Positions 56,601 through 63,016 of a stretch of 64,000 nt of DNA are shown piece by piece. Source of the DNA: Saccharospirillum sp. (GTDB taxonomy: Bacteria > Pseudomonadota > Gammaproteobacteria > Pseudomonadales > Natronospirillaceae); contig JAGYIL010000001.1 in assembly GCA_018402545.1 (NCBI GenBank), positions 1 through 64,000 of the forward strand, in the 5' to 3' direction. A program made the translations under genes and the position numbers. The notes under the pieces were generated by a model, which saw nothing but the letters and a program-made list of their open reading frames with translations, did no database searches and had not been told where the DNA came from. How positions within the stretch are numbered: the stretch's first letter is position 1; the number at the start of each line of letters is the position of its first letter.

Positions 56601-57001
56601 TCGTCGATCATGCCGGGCAGACCCAGTTTCATACCGTCGTTAGGGTGGTAAATTCGGGTAACGCCATAGGCTTCGAGTTCAGCGATTTCTTCGGGCGTGA
56701 TAGTGCCACCACCGCCACCAATAACCGCCATGTAGCCTGCACCGCTGGCTTTGAGCCGGTCGATCAGATATCGAAAATACTCCATATGCCCGCCCTGATA
56801 AGAGCTGAGCGCAATGCCATCGGCGTCTTCCTGCAGGGCAGCCTTGATCAAATCGTCTACACTGCGGTTGTGGCCCAGGTGAATCACTTCGCAACCACGA
56901 TCCTGAATCAGCCGACGCATCACATTGATGGCGGCATCGTGGCCATCGAAGAGGCTGGCGGCGGTGATGATGCGCAATGGTGCGGTGTTATCGTGACTCA
57001 T
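53657..57001 (-). CDS. icmF: Fused isobutyryl-CoA mutase IcmF
   Basis: 1114 aa. Three modules in IcmF order: an N-terminal cobalamin-binding domain ([15 protein letters not shown], His21 as cobalt ligand), a MeaB-like GTPase chaperone (Walker [10 protein letters not shown] about 188-196; GIGQSDS), then the acyl-CoA mutase large domain. IcmF interconverts isobutyryl-CoA and n-butyryl-CoA (or isovaleryl/pivalyl-CoA), with the G-protein protecting the radical enzyme. ATG 57001 ([10 protein letters not shown]) is the standard N-terminus. It lies downstream of the dehydrogenase gene, separated by element F. Confidence 0.95.
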   Translation of the reverse strand: MSHDNTAPLRIITAASLFDGHDAAINVMRRLIQDRGCEVIHLGHNRSVDDLIKAALQEDADGIALSSYQGGHMEYFRYLIDRLKASGAGYMAVIGGGGGTITPEEIAELEAYGVTRIYHPNDGMKLGLPGMIDDAVARIRAARDARPTSLPSDAHPDLIQAWALSDIEARRKTPNAKSKGAPTLGLTGTGGAGKSSLTDELVLRFATEFPDKRFAVLAIDPTRRRTGGALLGDRIRINSLRLPNVYFRSMATRRQHLSTSEVLQDAIAELSHQGFDLVFVETAGIGQSDSAIVDLVDLPGYVMTPDYGAASQLEKIDMLDLADWIVINKFDGKGAADALRDVRKQWRRNRIDFESKDADLPVFATIASHFSDPGVNRVFNHLCRRLSEATESNWQAELTEGDPQAHVLIPGAQQRYLAEIAEQGRSLREQLQNQADCARTVQHLYESLRLLGLDDLAPLNEVAPEGLDAAQKALAERHNAALEQLQPESRRTLLDWDALMDSVQSDTFEYQVRGKAITGDNYRDTLSGNRIPKVSANTSQDWGERVWFSGQENLPGHFPYTAGVYPYRRSGEDPTRMFAGEGPPERTNRRFHYLSLGQPAARLSTAFDSVTLYGEDPAERPDIYGKVGNSGVSIATLDDMKKLYSGFDLCAPTTSVSMTINGPAPIILAMFLNTAIDQQVEKHLRDNGEWEDAQQRINDILGDVPVSYQGELPEGHSGLGLGLLGVTGDQLVDADTYQRIAAKTLTQVRGTVQADILKEDQAQNTCIFSTEFALHLMGDVQAWFIERDVRNFYSVSVSGYHIAEAGANPITQLAFTLANGFTLVEYYRARGMDINAFAPNLSFFFSNGMDPEYAVIGRVARRIWARAMKYRYGADARSQMLKYHIQTSGRSLHAQEIQFNDIRTTLQALYALFDNCNSLHTNAFDEAITTPTEDSVRRAVAIQLIINKELGLNQNENPMQGAFTLEYLTDLVEAAVFEEFERLSERGGVLGAMDTMYQRSKIQDESMLYEHKKHSGELPIIGVNTFLSKKDKETEAPIELMRSTDTEKQQQIEQVARFQHQHKDQVTDALTTLADDARARRNLFATLMETVKVASLGQISHALYQVGGEYRRNM

Positions 57002-57040
57002 AAGGCGTTTTCCCAGCAGGTGTCTTTTGTGGCTATCACC

Positions 57041-57220
57041 CAAGTTTCGGAGTTCGGTTCACGACTGTGGTGTTGGCCCGCACCGGATGCCGGGTATACC
57101 TCTGTGGGGTCGGCGTGAACCCATCCATGGGGCCTAGACCGCAGCATCCTTGCTGCGGACTTCCCCACAGAGGTATACCCGGCACCCGTTGCTAGTCTCC
57201 TGAGCGAACTCCGAAACTTG
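57041..57220 (-). repeat. Structured intergenic element, copy F with terminal inverted repeats
   Basis: The outer ends are a perfect 16-bp inverted repeat, CAAGTTTCGGAGTTCG at 57041-57056 and its complement at 57205-57220. Inside, arms 57086-57109 and 57163-57186 pair at 23 of 24 (core ATACCTCTGTGGGG). Interior minus-strand loops: CATGGATG (57122-57129) and CAAGGATG in CCGCAGCA...TGCTGCGG (57145-57152). It lies between the dehydrogenase and icmF genes, so a shared transcript would include it. Confidence 0.9.
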
Positions 57221-57236
57221 AGTGAAAGCGGCAACT

Positions 57237-58112
57237 TCAGTCGTAGTTGTAAAACCCGCGACCACTCTTGCGGCCTGTGTAACCAGCATCGACCATCTGA
57301 ACCAGTAGCGGGCAGGGCCGGTATTTCGGGTCTTTAAAACCGTCGTGCAAGACGTTCATGATGAACAGGCAGGTATCGAGCCCGATCATGTCGGCCAGTT
57401 TCAGCGGGCCCATGGGGTGGTTCATGCCCAGTGTCATTACGGAATCGATGGCCTCGGCGTCGGCAACGCCCTCGTACAGTGTGAAGATGGCTTCGTTGAT
57501 CATCGGCATCAAAATGCGGTTCGAAACAAAGCCTGGGGCGTCGCGCACTTCGATGGGTGTTTTGCCCAGTTGTTCGCTGAGCGATTTGATGGCGTTGAAG
57601 GTTGCATCCGAGGTTTGCAGTGCCCGAATCAGTTCCACCAGTTGCATCAGCGGCACCGGGTTCATGAAGTGCATGCCCATGAAGCGGTCGGGTCGGGAGG
57701 TCGCGGCCGCCATGCGGGTGAGGGAGATGGCGCTGGTGTTGGAGGCGAACAGGGTTTCGGCAGGGCAGAGGGCATCGAGCTTGCGAAACAGGTCGATCTT
57801 GACGGTTTCGTTCTCGGTAATGGCTTCTACCACCAGGTCACAGCCGCCAAACACCTCAATGTCGGTATGGGTGTGCAATCGGCCCAGACTAGCTGAATGC
57901 TGGTCGCCGGTCAGTTTTCCCTTCTCAACGAACTTTCCCAGGCTGCGGTCAACGGCTTTTAAGGCGGTTTCAAGCTGGGCTTGCTGGTTATCGACGAGAT
58001 GAACGGTATAGCCACTCTGGGCAAACACCTGGGCGATGCCATGGCCCATGGTACCGGCCCCCAGAACACCGATAGTTTGAAGTGAGTCGGTACTGAACGC
58101 AGTCGTCGTCAT
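57237..58112 (-). CDS. 3-hydroxyacyl-CoA (3-hydroxybutyryl-CoA) dehydrogenase
   Basis: 291 aa. N-terminal NAD-binding Rossmann fold GVLGAGTMGHGIAQVFAQSG (about 14-33), NTSAISLT, HFMNPVPLMQLVEL (catalytic His region, about 148-161) and the C-terminal helical domain NHPMGPLKLADMIGLD. It oxidises 3-hydroxybutyryl-CoA or a similar substrate. With icmF downstream on the same strand it fits branched-chain or butyrate carbon catabolism. The start ATG at 58112 has AGGAT before it. A LiuR-like operator sits in its promoter. Confidence 0.93.
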   Translation of the reverse strand: MTTTAFSTDSLQTIGVLGAGTMGHGIAQVFAQSGYTVHLVDNQQAQLETALKAVDRSLGKFVEKGKLTGDQHSASLGRLHTHTDIEVFGGCDLVVEAITENETVKIDLFRKLDALCPAETLFASNTSAISLTRMAAATSRPDRFMGMHFMNPVPLMQLVELIRALQTSDATFNAIKSLSEQLGKTPIEVRDAPGFVSNRILMPMINEAIFTLYEGVADAEAIDSVMTLGMNHPMGPLKLADMIGLDTCLFIMNVLHDGFKDPKYRPCPLLVQMVDAGYTGRKSGRGFYNYD

Positions 58113-58152
58113 AGAGGATCCTGTGGATGAGCTGTAATTTTTATTGATCCCG

Positions 58153-58182
58153 AGGCTAGTTTTCGTTTACGTTAACGTCAAC
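58153..58182 (-). promoter_or_regulatory. Promoter with LiuR-type palindromic operator
   Basis: GTTTACGTTAACGTCAAC (58165-58182) is a near-perfect palindrome of the TTTACGTnnACGTAAA type used by the MerR-family regulator LiuR. On the minus strand it supplies -35 TTGACG, 17 bp, then TAGCCT as -10, ending about 40 bp before the dehydrogenase start. The operator overlapping the spacer fits MerR-type control. Confidence 0.75.
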
Positions 58183-58259
58183 TTGTGGCGAACCATGCGT
58201 GATGAGGCGTGCGTAAACTCTGGCAAACAGTCTGGGCTAGGCGTTGTGGCATGGGCCCG

Positions 58260-58453
58260 TGCTGGATACCGGGTATGCTTCTCCGGGGTCGGCGTGAACC
58301 CGACCATGGGGCCTAGGCTTCGGGATATGAATCCCATCCATGGGATTCACCCTTCGGGCTCGCAGGGCTCGTGCTAAAACGCTCCTGGCGTTTTAGTCCA
58401 TGCCTCAGACTTCCCCGGATAAGCACACCCGGTACCCGCACTTAATTGGTTGC
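58260..58453 (-). repeat. Structured intergenic element, copy G (long form)
   Basis: Arms 58267-58288 and 58413-58434, 20 of 22 paired (core TATGCTTCTCCGGGG against CCCCGGATAAGCACA). The right flank is CTTAATTGGTTGC as in copy E. Interior: GAATCCCATCCATGGGATTC hairpin (minus loop CATGGATG, 58335-58342) and AAAACGC...GCGTTTT. The other usual loop is altered here (CGACCATG at 58301-58308, so GGA is lost). It stands between the operator and the MerR gene in a 431-bp divergent gap. Confidence 0.83.
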
Positions 58454-58543
58454 CAATCAAAACTAGATGATCAGACCCCATTTTTTTGTGGTATCCGTAT
58501 TGTAGTGGTGACCTGTGATTTATTACCTGAAGTCCCTGATCTC

Positions 58544-58942
58544 ATGAATAAAGCGACACCCGAATTGCAGACCTTCAGCATCCGCGACCTGGCCGGCGAA
58601 TTTGACGTGACCACTCGCACCATCCGTTTTTACGAAGACAGAGGCCTGCTAACCCCCGAGCGCGATGGCCAGCGCCGCATCTACCACAAGCGCGACCGCG
58701 CCCGGCTGGTGCTGATATTGCGAGGCAAACGTCTGGGCTTCAGTCTGGATGAGATTCAGCAACTGGTCACCGCCTATGAAACCCCCGACGATGAAATTCC
58801 CCAGCTGGAACAGTATCTGAAAACCCTGACCGAACATCGGGAGACGCTGCTGCAACAGAAGGAAGATCTGGAGAAAACCTTGCAGGAACTGGAACAGGCG
58901 GAGCGGGATTGTCGGGCGGCGCTGGAGAGAAAGCAGGGCTGA
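58544..58942 (+). CDS. MerR-family regulator, LiuR-like
   Basis: 132 aa. Winged HTH at the N-terminus (FSIRDLAGEFDVTTRTIRFY, EDRGLLTPERDGQRRIY) followed by a long coiled coil (LEQYLKTLTEHRETLLQQ, KEDLEKTLQELEQAERD). No metal-binding cysteines. This pattern, and the palindromic operator by the 3-hydroxyacyl-CoA dehydrogenase gene it faces, point to LiuR, which controls leucine/isovalerate and related acyl-CoA degradation genes. ATG 58544 is the start that begins close to the HTH. Confidence 0.87.
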   Translation: MNKATPELQTFSIRDLAGEFDVTTRTIRFYEDRGLLTPERDGQRRIYHKRDRARLVLILRGKRLGFSLDEIQQLVTAYETPDDEIPQLEQYLKTLTEHRETLLQQKEDLEKTLQELEQAERDCRAALERKQG

Positions 58943-59043
58943 ACAGTTACTTTGAGTATGGTTGCAGGCGGTAAAGTAACTACCGCGCCGGGTGAGATTG
59001 CACTACCATCAGCGATAGTTATGAAAGAGTATTGGACAGTGCC

Positions 59044-59268
59044 ATGAAGACAAATGAACTGATAGACGAGGCCGCGATGTTGCCGGTCGAAGAGCGAGCC
59101 AGGTTGATTGATTCACTACTTTTGAGCTTCAATCCACCTGAATCAGACATAGAGCAGCTTTGGGCAAAAGAGGCAAAGCGCAGGCTGGCAGAAATGCGTA
59201 CCGGGCAATCAGCAGTGGTTTCGGGTGAGGCGGTATTTGAGCGTGTATGGACTCGGCTGAATAAATGA
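59044..59268 (+). CDS. Antitoxin, addiction-module component family
   Basis: 74 aa, small acidic/basic helical protein. Its sequence (IDEAAMLPVEERARLIDSLL, ...ESDIEQLWAKEAKRRLAEM) matches the addiction module component family (TIGR02574) that forms an antitoxin with a RelE/ParE toxin. The stop overlaps the toxin start (ATGA), the usual TA arrangement. A promoter TTGCAC-16 bp-TATGAA ends about 59026. The antitoxin would bind and repress both toxin activity and its own promoter. Confidence 0.85.
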   Translation: MKTNELIDEAAMLPVEERARLIDSLLLSFNPPESDIEQLWAKEAKRRLAEMRTGQSAVVSGEAVFERVWTRLNK

Positions 59269-59555
59269 CCTTTTTGTTCCACCCAGATGCCGAGCTTGAA
59301 TTTAATCAGTCGATTGACTACTACGAAAACATTCGGGCCGGCTTGGGCCATGATTTTGCCGTGGAAGCTTACTTGACCATTCAGAGAATAATTGAATATC
59401 CCGAAGCTTGGCCTGTCTTCGATGGTGATGTTCGTCGGTCATTATTGCGCAGATTCCCTTACGGTGTTCTGTACACATTAGAAAATGGCTCCGTTTTTAT
59501 TGTTGCGGTTATGAATCTGCATCGTGCTCCTGACTACTGGCAAGATAGAAATTAA
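59265..59555 (+). CDS. RelE/ParE-family toxin
   Basis: 96 aa. Fits the ParE/RelE fold: FHPDAELEFNQSIDYYENIR (helix pair), LTIQRIIEYPEAWPVFDGDV, and the C-terminal strand set RRFPYGVLYTLENGSVFIVAV. The arginine-rich RRFPYG stretch is typical of members acting on ribosome-bound mRNA or gyrase; which one cannot be told. It is coupled to the antitoxin by ATGA, and its stop abuts the stop of the convergent MerR gene. Confidence 0.88.
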   Translation: MTFLFHPDAELEFNQSIDYYENIRAGLGHDFAVEAYLTIQRIIEYPEAWPVFDGDVRRSLLRRFPYGVLYTLENGSVFIVAVMNLHRAPDYWQDRN

Positions 59556-59996
59556 CTAAAGACTCTCTTTTCCTGCCTCGTGGTCATGCAAGCACAAAGC
59601 ATGGTTTTCCAGCACTTCAATTACCCGGCAATGCTCCACCGTATTTCCTTCACAAACCCCCACCATCCGGGATAATTCCTCCTCCAGTGCCTGCAACCGG
59701 GCAATTCTCGAGCGTACGGCGGTCAGTTGCTCTTCGGCAATGGCGTTGGCCTCATGGCAGGGCTCGTTGGCGTGGCGCGACAGGCGCAGCAGGGATTTGA
59801 TGGCCTCGAGCGAGAAGCCAAGTTCCCGTGCGTGGCGAATGAAGCGCAGCTGGTTCAGGTGGGCATCGCTGTAACGCCGTTGGTTGCCTTCGGTGCGATG
59901 CGGCGGCGCGACCAGGCCTATACTTTCGTAATACCGCAGCGTCTGAACGGCGCAGTTCAGGCGTTTGGCCAACTGGCCTATGCTGTAATGTTGCAT
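59556..59996 (-). CDS. MerR-family metal-responsive regulator (ZntR/CadR-like)
   Basis: 146 aa. HTH YSIGQLAKRLNCAVQTLRYY then ESIGLVAPPHRTEGNQRRYS, a dimer helix, and Cys/His residues suited to metal binding: EPCHEANAIAEEQL (about 79-92), the loop VCEGNTVEHC (about 117-126) and HALCLHDHEAG at the tail. It regulates the divergent cation transporter via the operator at 60022-60052. ATG 59996 begins right at the HTH, as in other MerR proteins. Confidence 0.9.
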   Translation of the reverse strand: MQHYSIGQLAKRLNCAVQTLRYYESIGLVAPPHRTEGNQRRYSDAHLNQLRFIRHARELGFSLEAIKSLLRLSRHANEPCHEANAIAEEQLTAVRSRIARLQALEEELSRMVGVCEGNTVEHCRVIEVLENHALCLHDHEAGKESL

Positions 59997-60021
59997 GCTT
60001 GGACACTCCCTTAAAAAGTGT

Positions 60022-60052
60022 TTGAACCTACAATCATTGTAGCTAATAGACT
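60022..60052 (+). promoter_or_regulatory. MerR-type promoter/operator for the cation transporter
   Basis: -35 TTGAAC (60022-60027) and -10 TAGACT (60047-60052) are separated by 19 bp, the long spacer that MerR proteins untwist. Within it is the perfect palindrome CTACAATCATTGTAG (60028-60042). It lies between the divergent MerR and transporter genes. Confidence 0.85.
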
Positions 60053-60085
60053 GGGCTCTGTGTTGAACAATTGCGAGGGATAACC

Positions 60086-60706
60086 ATGGGTCAGCAGTGT
60101 TGTGGAACCAATAACTTTGATGGCACAACCCGGGGCTACCGGCAAGCCTTGGTGGCCGTTATTGTCATTAACGCGGCCATGTTCGTAGTCGAGATTCTCG
60201 GTGGTGCCTGGGCGGGTTCGCAGGCACTGAAAGCCGATGCGCTCGATTTTCTCGGCGATGCACTGACCTATGGCCTGAGCCTCTGGGTCATTGGCCGGTC
60301 ACTGCGAACCCGGGCCAGTGCGGCGATGTTGAAAGGCATTAGCCTGGCGCTGATGGGCGTTTGGGTTTTGGGCTCAACGATCTGGCAAGTGTGGATTCTG
60401 GGCGTTCCCAGCGCTGGCATTATGGGCGCTATCGGTGTGATGGCCCTGGTGGCGAATATGGCCAGCGTTCTGATTCTGTTGCGTTACCGGGATGGCGATG
60501 CCAACGTCCGGTCCGTCTGGTTGTGCAGCCGCAATGATGCGATTGGTAACGTGGCGGTAATCGGCGCCGCTGTATTGGTGGCGTTTACCGCCAGCCCCTG
60601 GCCGGATCTGGTGGTTGCAGCGCTGATGGCCGGGCTCTTTTTGAAATCGAGCGTCAGTATTATTCGTCAGTCTATGGGAGAGTTGCGCCAGGTGGCAATT
60701 CAGTAG
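60086..60706 (+). CDS. Cation diffusion facilitator-like efflux protein
   Basis: 206 aa with six hydrophobic segments (two near the N-terminus, a long pair in the middle and two at the end). ADALDFLGDALTYG (about 51-64) and SRNDAIGNVAVIG (about 151-163) are CDF-type metal sites in helices 2 and 5, with N, D and D residues in place of some His. The protein is shorter than classical CDFs, lacking the cytoplasmic domain. It is controlled by the MerR regulator next door, so it probably exports a divalent metal ion. ATG 60086 follows GAGGGA. Confidence 0.87.
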   Translation: MGQQCCGTNNFDGTTRGYRQALVAVIVINAAMFVVEILGGAWAGSQALKADALDFLGDALTYGLSLWVIGRSLRTRASAAMLKGISLALMGVWVLGSTIWQVWILGVPSAGIMGAIGVMALVANMASVLILLRYRDGDANVRSVWLCSRNDAIGNVAVIGAAVLVAFTASPWPDLVVAALMAGLFLKSSVSIIRQSMGELRQVAIQ

Positions 60707-60740
60707 CGACTGGCTTAACTAGGGCTGCGCAACGAGGGTC

Positions 60741-60840
60741 GGGTGCTGGGTGTACCTATCCGGGGAAGTCCGCAACATGGATGTTGCGGTCTAGGCCCCA
60801 TGGATGGGTTTACGCCGACCCCGGATAGGTACACCCAGTT
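60741..60840 (+). repeat. Structured intergenic element, copy H (short form, inverted)
   Basis: Arms 60746-60765 and 60819-60838 pair perfectly over 20 bp (core TGTACCTATCCGGGG). Interior plus-strand hairpins: CCGCAACA-TGGA-TGTTGCGG (loop motif 60776-60783) and CCCCA-TGGA-TGGG (60799-60806). It lies between the convergent transporter and BNR-repeat genes and occupies most of that gap. Confidence 0.87.
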
Positions 60841-60883
60841 TCCGACACGGGCTATTGGCAACAAGACAAACTTAATCGCCGTA

Positions 60884-61966
60884 TTACAAATCAAACCGCA
60901 CCACATTGATGGGCGGCAAGTGCTTTGACAGGCATTGCCAGTGGTCGCCCTGGTCTTCACTAACCCAGAGGTTGCCAGTGGTGGACCCGAAGGCGAGCAG
61001 GTCGCCGCCGTCGTCGATGTCGAGGCTGTGGCGGTAGATCAGGTCGTAGGCGGGTTCTTCGGGTAGGCCCCGGGTGAGGGTTTCGAAGGTTTTGCCGCCG
61101 TCTCTGGTGCGGGTGACAACCAGTTGGGCATCTACCGGAATGCGATGCTCATCTTTGATCGCGGGTACGAACCAGGCGGTATCGGGTTGAGTCGGGTGAA
61201 CGGCGACGGCGAACCCGAAGACCGAAGGTGAGACGTCGGTGATTTCGGTCCAGTTATGGCCGCCGTCTTCCGAGCGGAAAATGCCATTGTGATGCTGTAT
61301 CCACAGGTGGTCGGGCGACGCCGCGCATTGCACCATGCGGTGCGGGTCTTGCGAGACCGGGTCGTAGGCCAGCTCGGGTGGCATGAACGCCGCTCGCAAA
61401 CCCTGGCCGGTTTGCTGCCAGGTTTCACCACCGTTGGTGCTCTCCCAAACGCCACCGCAGGAAATGGCTAGCCGAATGGTGTTGCTGTCGTGCGGGTGTA
61501 CGCAAATGGAATGAATACCGGGTTTGTCGTAACCGCCACCAAACCACTTCTCGCGTTCCGGTTTTTGCCAGAGCGCATCGATCAGTCGCCAGCTTTCGCC
61601 GTTATCGGTCGATTTGAACAGACCCCCCGGAATGGTGCCCGCCCATAGGGTGCCGGGTTCATCATCCCCGCCTGTTACCAGTTCCCAGATCAGTTCGACC
61701 GTTGGTCCGTCGCCGTCCTCCACCTTTGGGAAGGCCGGTGTGCCAATTTCCTTCCACTCACTGGTGCCCGCCCGGGCCGCATGCAGTTTTACGCCGAAAT
61801 GACCGTGGTTCAGCCCGGCATAGCGGTCGCCCGTGCGTGGGTCGGTCAACACCATGGTGACCGGGTCGCCTAGGAAGACCGTCTCGTTGCGTTGCCACTG
61901 GCCAGGGGCAGTGCGCGTGAATTGGAATAACCCTTTTCGGGTGCCGATGTGCACGGTTTCGTTCAT
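60884..61966 (-). CDS. BNR/WD40-like repeat protein (sialidase-fold)
   Basis: 360 aa beta-propeller. Repeated BNR-like units such as FKSTDNGESWRLI, ESTNGGETWQQTG, FRSEDGGHNWTEI, RTRDGGKTFETLT and WVSEDQGDHWQCL (Ser-X-Asp-X-Gly-X-X-W pattern) are spread along the chain. No signal peptide. Such proteins are usually annotated as exo-alpha-sialidase-like, but no sialidase active-site set is visible, so a glycosidase role is doubtful. It follows the MoaD-like gene by 39 bp on the same strand. Confidence 0.85.
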   Translation of the reverse strand: MNETVHIGTRKGLFQFTRTAPGQWQRNETVFLGDPVTMVLTDPRTGDRYAGLNHGHFGVKLHAARAGTSEWKEIGTPAFPKVEDGDGPTVELIWELVTGGDDEPGTLWAGTIPGGLFKSTDNGESWRLIDALWQKPEREKWFGGGYDKPGIHSICVHPHDSNTIRLAISCGGVWESTNGGETWQQTGQGLRAAFMPPELAYDPVSQDPHRMVQCAASPDHLWIQHHNGIFRSEDGGHNWTEITDVSPSVFGFAVAVHPTQPDTAWFVPAIKDEHRIPVDAQLVVTRTRDGGKTFETLTRGLPEEPAYDLIYRHSLDIDDGGDLLAFGSTTGNLWVSEDQGDHWQCLSKHLPPINVVRFDL

Positions 61967-62005
61967 GGGAGTCTCCCCCGCTTTTTGTTTTTGTGTTCCG
62001 GTGTA

Positions 62006-62275
62006 TCAGCCACCGGAGAGCGCTTGCAGCACCTGCACATCAGACGACGGCTGCAGTGAGTCAGACAGGGTGTTTCGATCCTGAATCAGGGTGCCGTCAA
62101 TAAAGACAGCGATGTTTTTCCGCAGCCGGTGCTGGTCATCCAGAATGTAGCCTGCGAGCGCTGGGTTTTCAGCAAAAATCTGATGCAGCGCGTTGGCCAC
62201 GGTGTCTGCCTGAAGTTCGCGAGGCGGACTCAACACATGACGTTGCAGATTGGGCGTGAAGGTAACGGTGATCAT
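62006..62275 (-). CDS. MoaD/ThiS-family ubiquitin-like protein
   Basis: 89 aa beta-grasp protein ending in the diagnostic Gly-Gly (ALSGG). ITVTFTPNLQRHV, TVANALHQIFAENP, VFIDGTLIQDRN and DVQVLQALSGG match the MoaD/ThiS pattern. A sulfur carrier or protein modifier needs an E1-like enzyme, which is not in the window. It lies directly upstream of the BNR-repeat gene, 39 bp apart. ATG 62275 gives the normal size; a longer open frame upstream is not supported. Confidence 0.85.
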   Translation of the reverse strand: MITVTFTPNLQRHVLSPPRELQADTVANALHQIFAENPALAGYILDDQHRLRKNIAVFIDGTLIQDRNTLSDSLQPSSDVQVLQALSGG

Positions 62276-62523
62276 AGGCTTTGCCCGGTTGCGATGACCT
62301 GGCCAGCATAGCTCAGCTTTTTTGCCTTGTCCTGTGGTGCTTGAACGCCAAATCCCGCTGAAGACGAAAGGCTTTTTCACTGCTAACGGACTTTGGGAGC
62401 AGCCCTTAAATGGCGGTTCTATAATTCCCCGTTCTGACGCGTTCGTTCTATACTCAATGAACAAGCCAGGGGCTTCCCGGAGGTTGGCTTGCAACAACAA
62501 AAAGACTCAATGGAGACAACGGA

Positions 62524-62931
62524 ATGGACGTAGCAACCCTGAACATCTGGGCAATTCTGCTGGCATCACTCATCGGTTTTGCAGTCGGCGCCCTCTGGTA
62601 CTCCCCCCTGCTGTTTGCCAATGTCTGGATGCGCGAAGCCGGACTCGACGAAGAAAAAATAAAGTCAGCCAACATGCCCAAAATCTTTGGGCTGTCGTTT
62701 ATCTTTTTGCTGATCATGGCCTATTGCCTGGCCATGTTTCTGAATACGCCCGAGATTAACGCAGGCACCGGTGCCTTTTATGGCTTCTTAACCGGCTTTG
62801 GCTGGTTGCTGTTTGCCTTTGGTGTGACCGGGCTGTTTGAACAGCGAAGCTGGCACTATATTCTGATTCATGGTGGCTATTGGACCGTTGTGTTTACATT
62901 GATGGGCCTGATTCTGGGTGCCTGGCGTTAA
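62524..62931 (+). CDS. DUF1761-family membrane protein
   Basis: 135 aa with four transmembrane helices (about 7-26, 53-72, 83-104, 112-132). The first helix ends with GALWYSPLLFANVWM, followed by the GLDEEKIKSANMPKIFGLSF linker typical of DUF1761. Function unknown. The start follows GGAGACAACGG at a good distance. Possible -10 TATAAT and TATACT boxes lie near 62420-62455. Confidence 0.88.
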   Translation: MDVATLNIWAILLASLIGFAVGALWYSPLLFANVWMREAGLDEEKIKSANMPKIFGLSFIFLLIMAYCLAMFLNTPEINAGTGAFYGFLTGFGWLLFAFGVTGLFEQRSWHYILIHGGYWTVVFTLMGLILGAWR

Positions 62932-63016
62932 CAGCTGTTGCAACGCTCCGTGCAGATGCATTCAGGCGTTTGCCGGAGTAGACTCCGGGTTCATTTTTGG
63001 CCTCTGATTACGAACC

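Noticed and set aside
43974-60840. Integron attC sites as an explanation of the hairpin elements
   Set aside because: attC sites have RYYYAAC/GTTRRRY cores and follow each cassette in one orientation next to an intI; the elements here sit in all gene orientations, have interior conserved modules and no integrase.
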